Source: an uncultured Clostridia bacterium (GTDB lineage Bacteria; Bacillota; Clostridia; Christensenellales; Pumilibacteraceae). From it: a DNA stretch of 60,851 nt. This document shows, one piece after another, positions 58,933 through 60,851 of the stretch. Where the stretch lies: positions 1-60,851 of the forward strand of contig CALVYT010000006.1 of the NCBI GenBank assembly GCA_944372345.1. The letters run 5' to 3'. Made by a program: the position numbers and the translations under genes. The notes below the pieces were generated by a model that had not been told where the DNA came from, ran no database searches, and was given only the letters and a program-made list of their open reading frames with translations. Numbering within the stretch: the stretch's first letter is position 1; each line of letters begins with the position of its first letter.

Positions 58933-60000
58933 TTAATTACAAATAAGCAACTCGTTTATCTTACCGCGTTTTGCCGCATTGCTGTTTATCATTCGTGTTG
59001 CCGAAACCCTATGAATCCGATATGATTTATATAAGTCATCAAAGAAATTGTCTTCTGGATTAACATTTTTTGGGTCGGAATTGCTCAAGACAATCTTCGC
59101 CCCTGCCTTATTTATCTTATCAATGAATTTTGCAAGTCTTAGTTGTTCGTTATCATCAAAAGCATCACTATTGTATGAGGTAAATGCCGAAGTTTCCGAA
59201 ATTGGACGATACGGCGGATCCAAGTAGACAAAAGTCTTTCTATCAATAAAAGATTGGGACAGAGAGTAATCGCCGCACACAATGGTCACATTCTGCAATG
59301 CTGAGTGGATATTACGGAGATTTTCTGCGTCGCAAATCGTAGGGTTTTTGTAAGAACCCATGGGTACATTAAACAATCCTTTGCGATTGACGCGGTAAAG
59401 TCCATTAAAACAAGTCTTGTTTAAGAAGATAAAATAAGCCGCTTTTTCAGTAGAGGTGTTTTCGTTTAGTTTTACTGTGTTGAATTTATCACGGACATTG
59501 TAGTAATAATACTTTCTGCCATTGTCTTCAAAGGGTAAGAAAGTCATCTGCATCTCGTTGAGCCGTTCAATCAAAGTTTCGACATCTTGCTTGATTGCTT
59601 TATAGGCATTGATGAGTTCGGAATTGATATCGCTGATATATAGCTCATCAAACTGATACCTTGAAAGGACATTAAAAAACAGTGCGCCGCCGCCAACCAT
59701 CGGCTCTGCGTATTTTGTAAGGACTTTCTCACCGTCAGAAGGCAGCATCTTCTCGATCTCTTGAATCAGTTGGCTCTTTCCGCCAACCCACTTTACAAAC
59801 GGCTTGAGCTCGATTTTTTGTGATTTCTCATAACGAACGGTACGTTTGTCTATCGGCTTTTCGGCATTCGCGGGGATGATCCACATATTGCCGACCATCA
59901 TTGCGCCGGAAATTCTCTCTTCGGAACAGAGAATCGCTACGCGCCTCTGAGAGATATTCCACTTTTCCGCAGCTTCCTTCGCCGAAATGTAACTTAACAT
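58933..60000 (-). CDS. Dam-family N6-adenine methyltransferase (GATC) with N-terminal helix-turn-helix
   Basis: A 355-residue protein. Residues ~1-60 (SAKEAAEKWNISQRRVAILC...GNMWIIPANA) form an excisionase/MerR-like helix-turn-helix. The methylase follows with KWVGGKSQLIQEIEKMLP, YAEPMVGGGALFFNV (motif I), YISDINSELINAY and VYLDPPYRP (motif IV), as in Dam/DpnM. It protects GATC sites from the adjacent nuclease. ATG 60000 has AGAGGTG 6 nt upstream; the GTG at 60009 is less likely. The extra DNA-binding domain could let it regulate its own promoter. Confidence 0.92.
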   Translation of the reverse strand: MLSYISAKEAAEKWNISQRRVAILCSEERISGAMMVGNMWIIPANAEKPIDKRTVRYEKSQKIELKPFVKWVGGKSQLIQEIEKMLPSDGEKVLTKYAEPMVGGGALFFNVLSRYQFDELYISDINSELINAYKAIKQDVETLIERLNEMQMTFLPFEDNGRKYYYYNVRDKFNTVKLNENTSTEKAAYFIFLNKTCFNGLYRVNRKGLFNVPMGSYKNPTICDAENLRNIHSALQNVTIVCGDYSLSQSFIDRKTFVYLDPPYRPISETSAFTSYNSDAFDDNEQLRLAKFIDKINKAGAKIVLSNSDPKNVNPEDNFFDDLYKSYRIHRVSATRMINSNAAKRGKINELLICN

Positions 60001-60028
60001 ATCGTGCACCTCTAGAATTCATACTCAC

Positions 60029-60057
60029 ATTATATTCTAAAACGCGAATAATAGCAA
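60029..60057 (-). promoter_or_regulatory. Promoter of the restriction-modification operon
   Basis: Minus strand: TTGCTA (60057-60052), 17 nt, TATAAT (60034-60029), 28 nt before the ATG at 60000. Confidence 0.8.
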
Positions 60058-60110
60058 GCAATTTCTTGTTAATAATCAAAAGTGGCAAATATATTTTTTG
60101 CAACTTGGCA

Positions 60111-60179
60111 CCGTGGCGTGTGCTTGGCATAGACAAGTGCGCCGCGCTGACGCGCGCCGCAGCCAAGCACACGCCACGG
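60111..60179. repeat. Long hairpin with 18-bp perfect arms
   Basis: CCGTGGCGTGTGCTTGGC (60111-60128) pairs exactly with 60162-60179. The 33-nt loop contains another GC-rich inverted repeat (GCGCCGCGC / GCGCGCCGC). It sits just outside the AT-rich island, where composition returns to GC-rich. Confidence 0.85.
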
Positions 60180-60730
60180 AAAAGACAACAAGAACAACAC
60201 GGAAAACCAGGCAAACAGGGCTCCCGAAAAAGATTTGCAAAGCAAAGATTTTTTGGGAAGAGGAGACGTAACGGAGCAAAACGGACGGGCTGCGAAAGCA
60301 AGCCGCCCAAAAGCGAAGTTTACGGCGACGAGAAAGCGCGGCGGAGCGGAGCCGTCCCCGCTAAACCGCTTGGGATCGGCTGCCGCTTTTCCGCCGCGCA
60401 ATGCTTTCTTTCATTGGCTTTATTCCCGTTCCATGTACCTCTTGAATTTGCTTTTTCGGTCGGCTATGGTAGCATAGCTCCTCGCGGACGTCAACGGCCG
60501 CAAAATCGTCGCTTAAAACACCCATAGAAAGACTTTGAGAGCTGAGTAAGGAAAGTTTTTGCCCAGCTCTTTTTTGCGTTATAAGCCATTCTACGCGCCC
60601 ACAACGCAACGATTTTGTCTTTGCCCCGTTGACTTCCGCAGACCGACAGGGAATTTGCTTTCTTTTCACCGTCCTATGCACCTCCGCCTGTTGCCCGAAA
60701 AGGCAAATCCAATTCAAGAGGTGTAAGAAA
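60180..60730. other. Intergenic region at the right edge
   Basis: About 550 bp with no supported gene. A terminator-like hairpin, AGAGCTG (60538-60544) / CAGCTCT (60564-60570) followed by six T, is the only clear element. A short minus-strand frame (60525-60361) lacks a ribosome binding site. Confidence 0.5.
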
Positions 60731-60851
60731 ATGGAACAAAAGAAAGTGATAAGAGATTTCAAAGTCCTTACGGAGCAAATATCTCCGGACAATGTAGCGG
60801 TAATGGCGGAACTCATCACCATGCACGAGACCAGAGCACTCATAGGCTATA
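60731..60851 (+). CDS. Unrecognised protein, N-terminal 40 codons (runs off the window)
   Basis: It starts at ATG 60731 with AGAGGTG 7 nt upstream. The visible part (MEQKKVIRDFKVLTEQISPD, then VAVMAELITMHETRALIGY) is helical and charged. The style resembles small accessory proteins of conjugative elements, but no family can be named from 40 residues. Confidence 0.5.
   Translation, partial: MEQKKVIRDFKVLTEQISPDNVAVMAELITMHETRALIGY

Noticed and set aside
60361..60525. 54-codon minus-strand frame beginning MGVLSDDFAAVD
   Set aside because: No ribosome binding site and a terminator hairpin directly upstream of the start.

Overview
The window looks like one contig from a GC-rich Bacillota, probably a gut-type Clostridia. 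This is inferred from strong GGAGG-type ribosome binding sites, TTGACA/TATAAT promoters with 17-18 nt spacers, a dnaX-ybaB-recR cluster, an AgrC/AgrA-type two-component pair and permuted membrane-anchored GH3 enzymes. No rRNA, tRNA or CRISPR array was found. Because the DNA is GC-rich, very long antisense open frames lie opposite the real genes; they were left out.

Layout. 1-1320: a lower-GC block on the minus strand with a DUF4417 gene start, an ImmA-like metallopeptidase and its XRE partner. 1428-8584: a GH43 enzyme, replicative helicase dnaB, a repeat-rich spacer, then dnaX-ybaB-recR. 8728-13596: an AraC regulator, two convergent paralogous membrane proteins separated by palindromic repeats, a cluster of DnaA-box-like sites beside a 20-bp pure A/T stretch, a zinc-ribbon membrane protein and mnmA.

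13786-34981 is the most interesting part: ten tightly packed same-strand genes behind one good promoter. They encode an Hsp70/actin-fold ATPase, a SNF2-type helicase with a C-terminal cysteine-rich array, a cysteine-rich protein, a five-TM protein with a large MBG-repeat ectodomain, a zinc-ribbon/Sel1-like protein, a coiled-coil protein, a protein with an HExxH metallopeptidase signature, a 1481-residue UPF1-like superfamily 1 helicase, a charged helical protein and a Vps4/katanin-like AAA ATPase. I know of no named system with this composition. The gene set suggests a large chaperone/remodelling machine acting on nucleic acid or nucleoprotein and coupled to the envelope, possibly a defence or conflict system; that role is inference.

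35315-48622: an iron alcohol dehydrogenase, a repeat-filled spacer, an AgrA/AgrC-type two-component system whose promoter spacer carries a run of ten G, a second repeat-filled spacer, and a two-gene surface operon (permuted GH3 plus a 1507-residue Ig-like/propeller-like protein). 48623-53221: an AAA_14/DUF4143 ATPase cassette flanked by 77-bp direct repeats, a lipoprotein HtrA-like protease and an RHH-DUF815 ATPase. 53264-54511 is a GH3 remnant cut at both ends. Its 3' end meets a sharply AT-rich island (about 54470-60060) encoding a DpnII-like GATC restriction-modification system plus two further methyltransferases and a DGQHR-domain protein. The right edge holds a large hairpin and the start of an unrecognised gene.

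At least four dispersed intergenic repeat families occur: perfect palindromes with a conserved flank, a roughly 170-bp element, a roughly 80-bp element, and a roughly 230-bp structured element whose internal stems show compensatory base changes.
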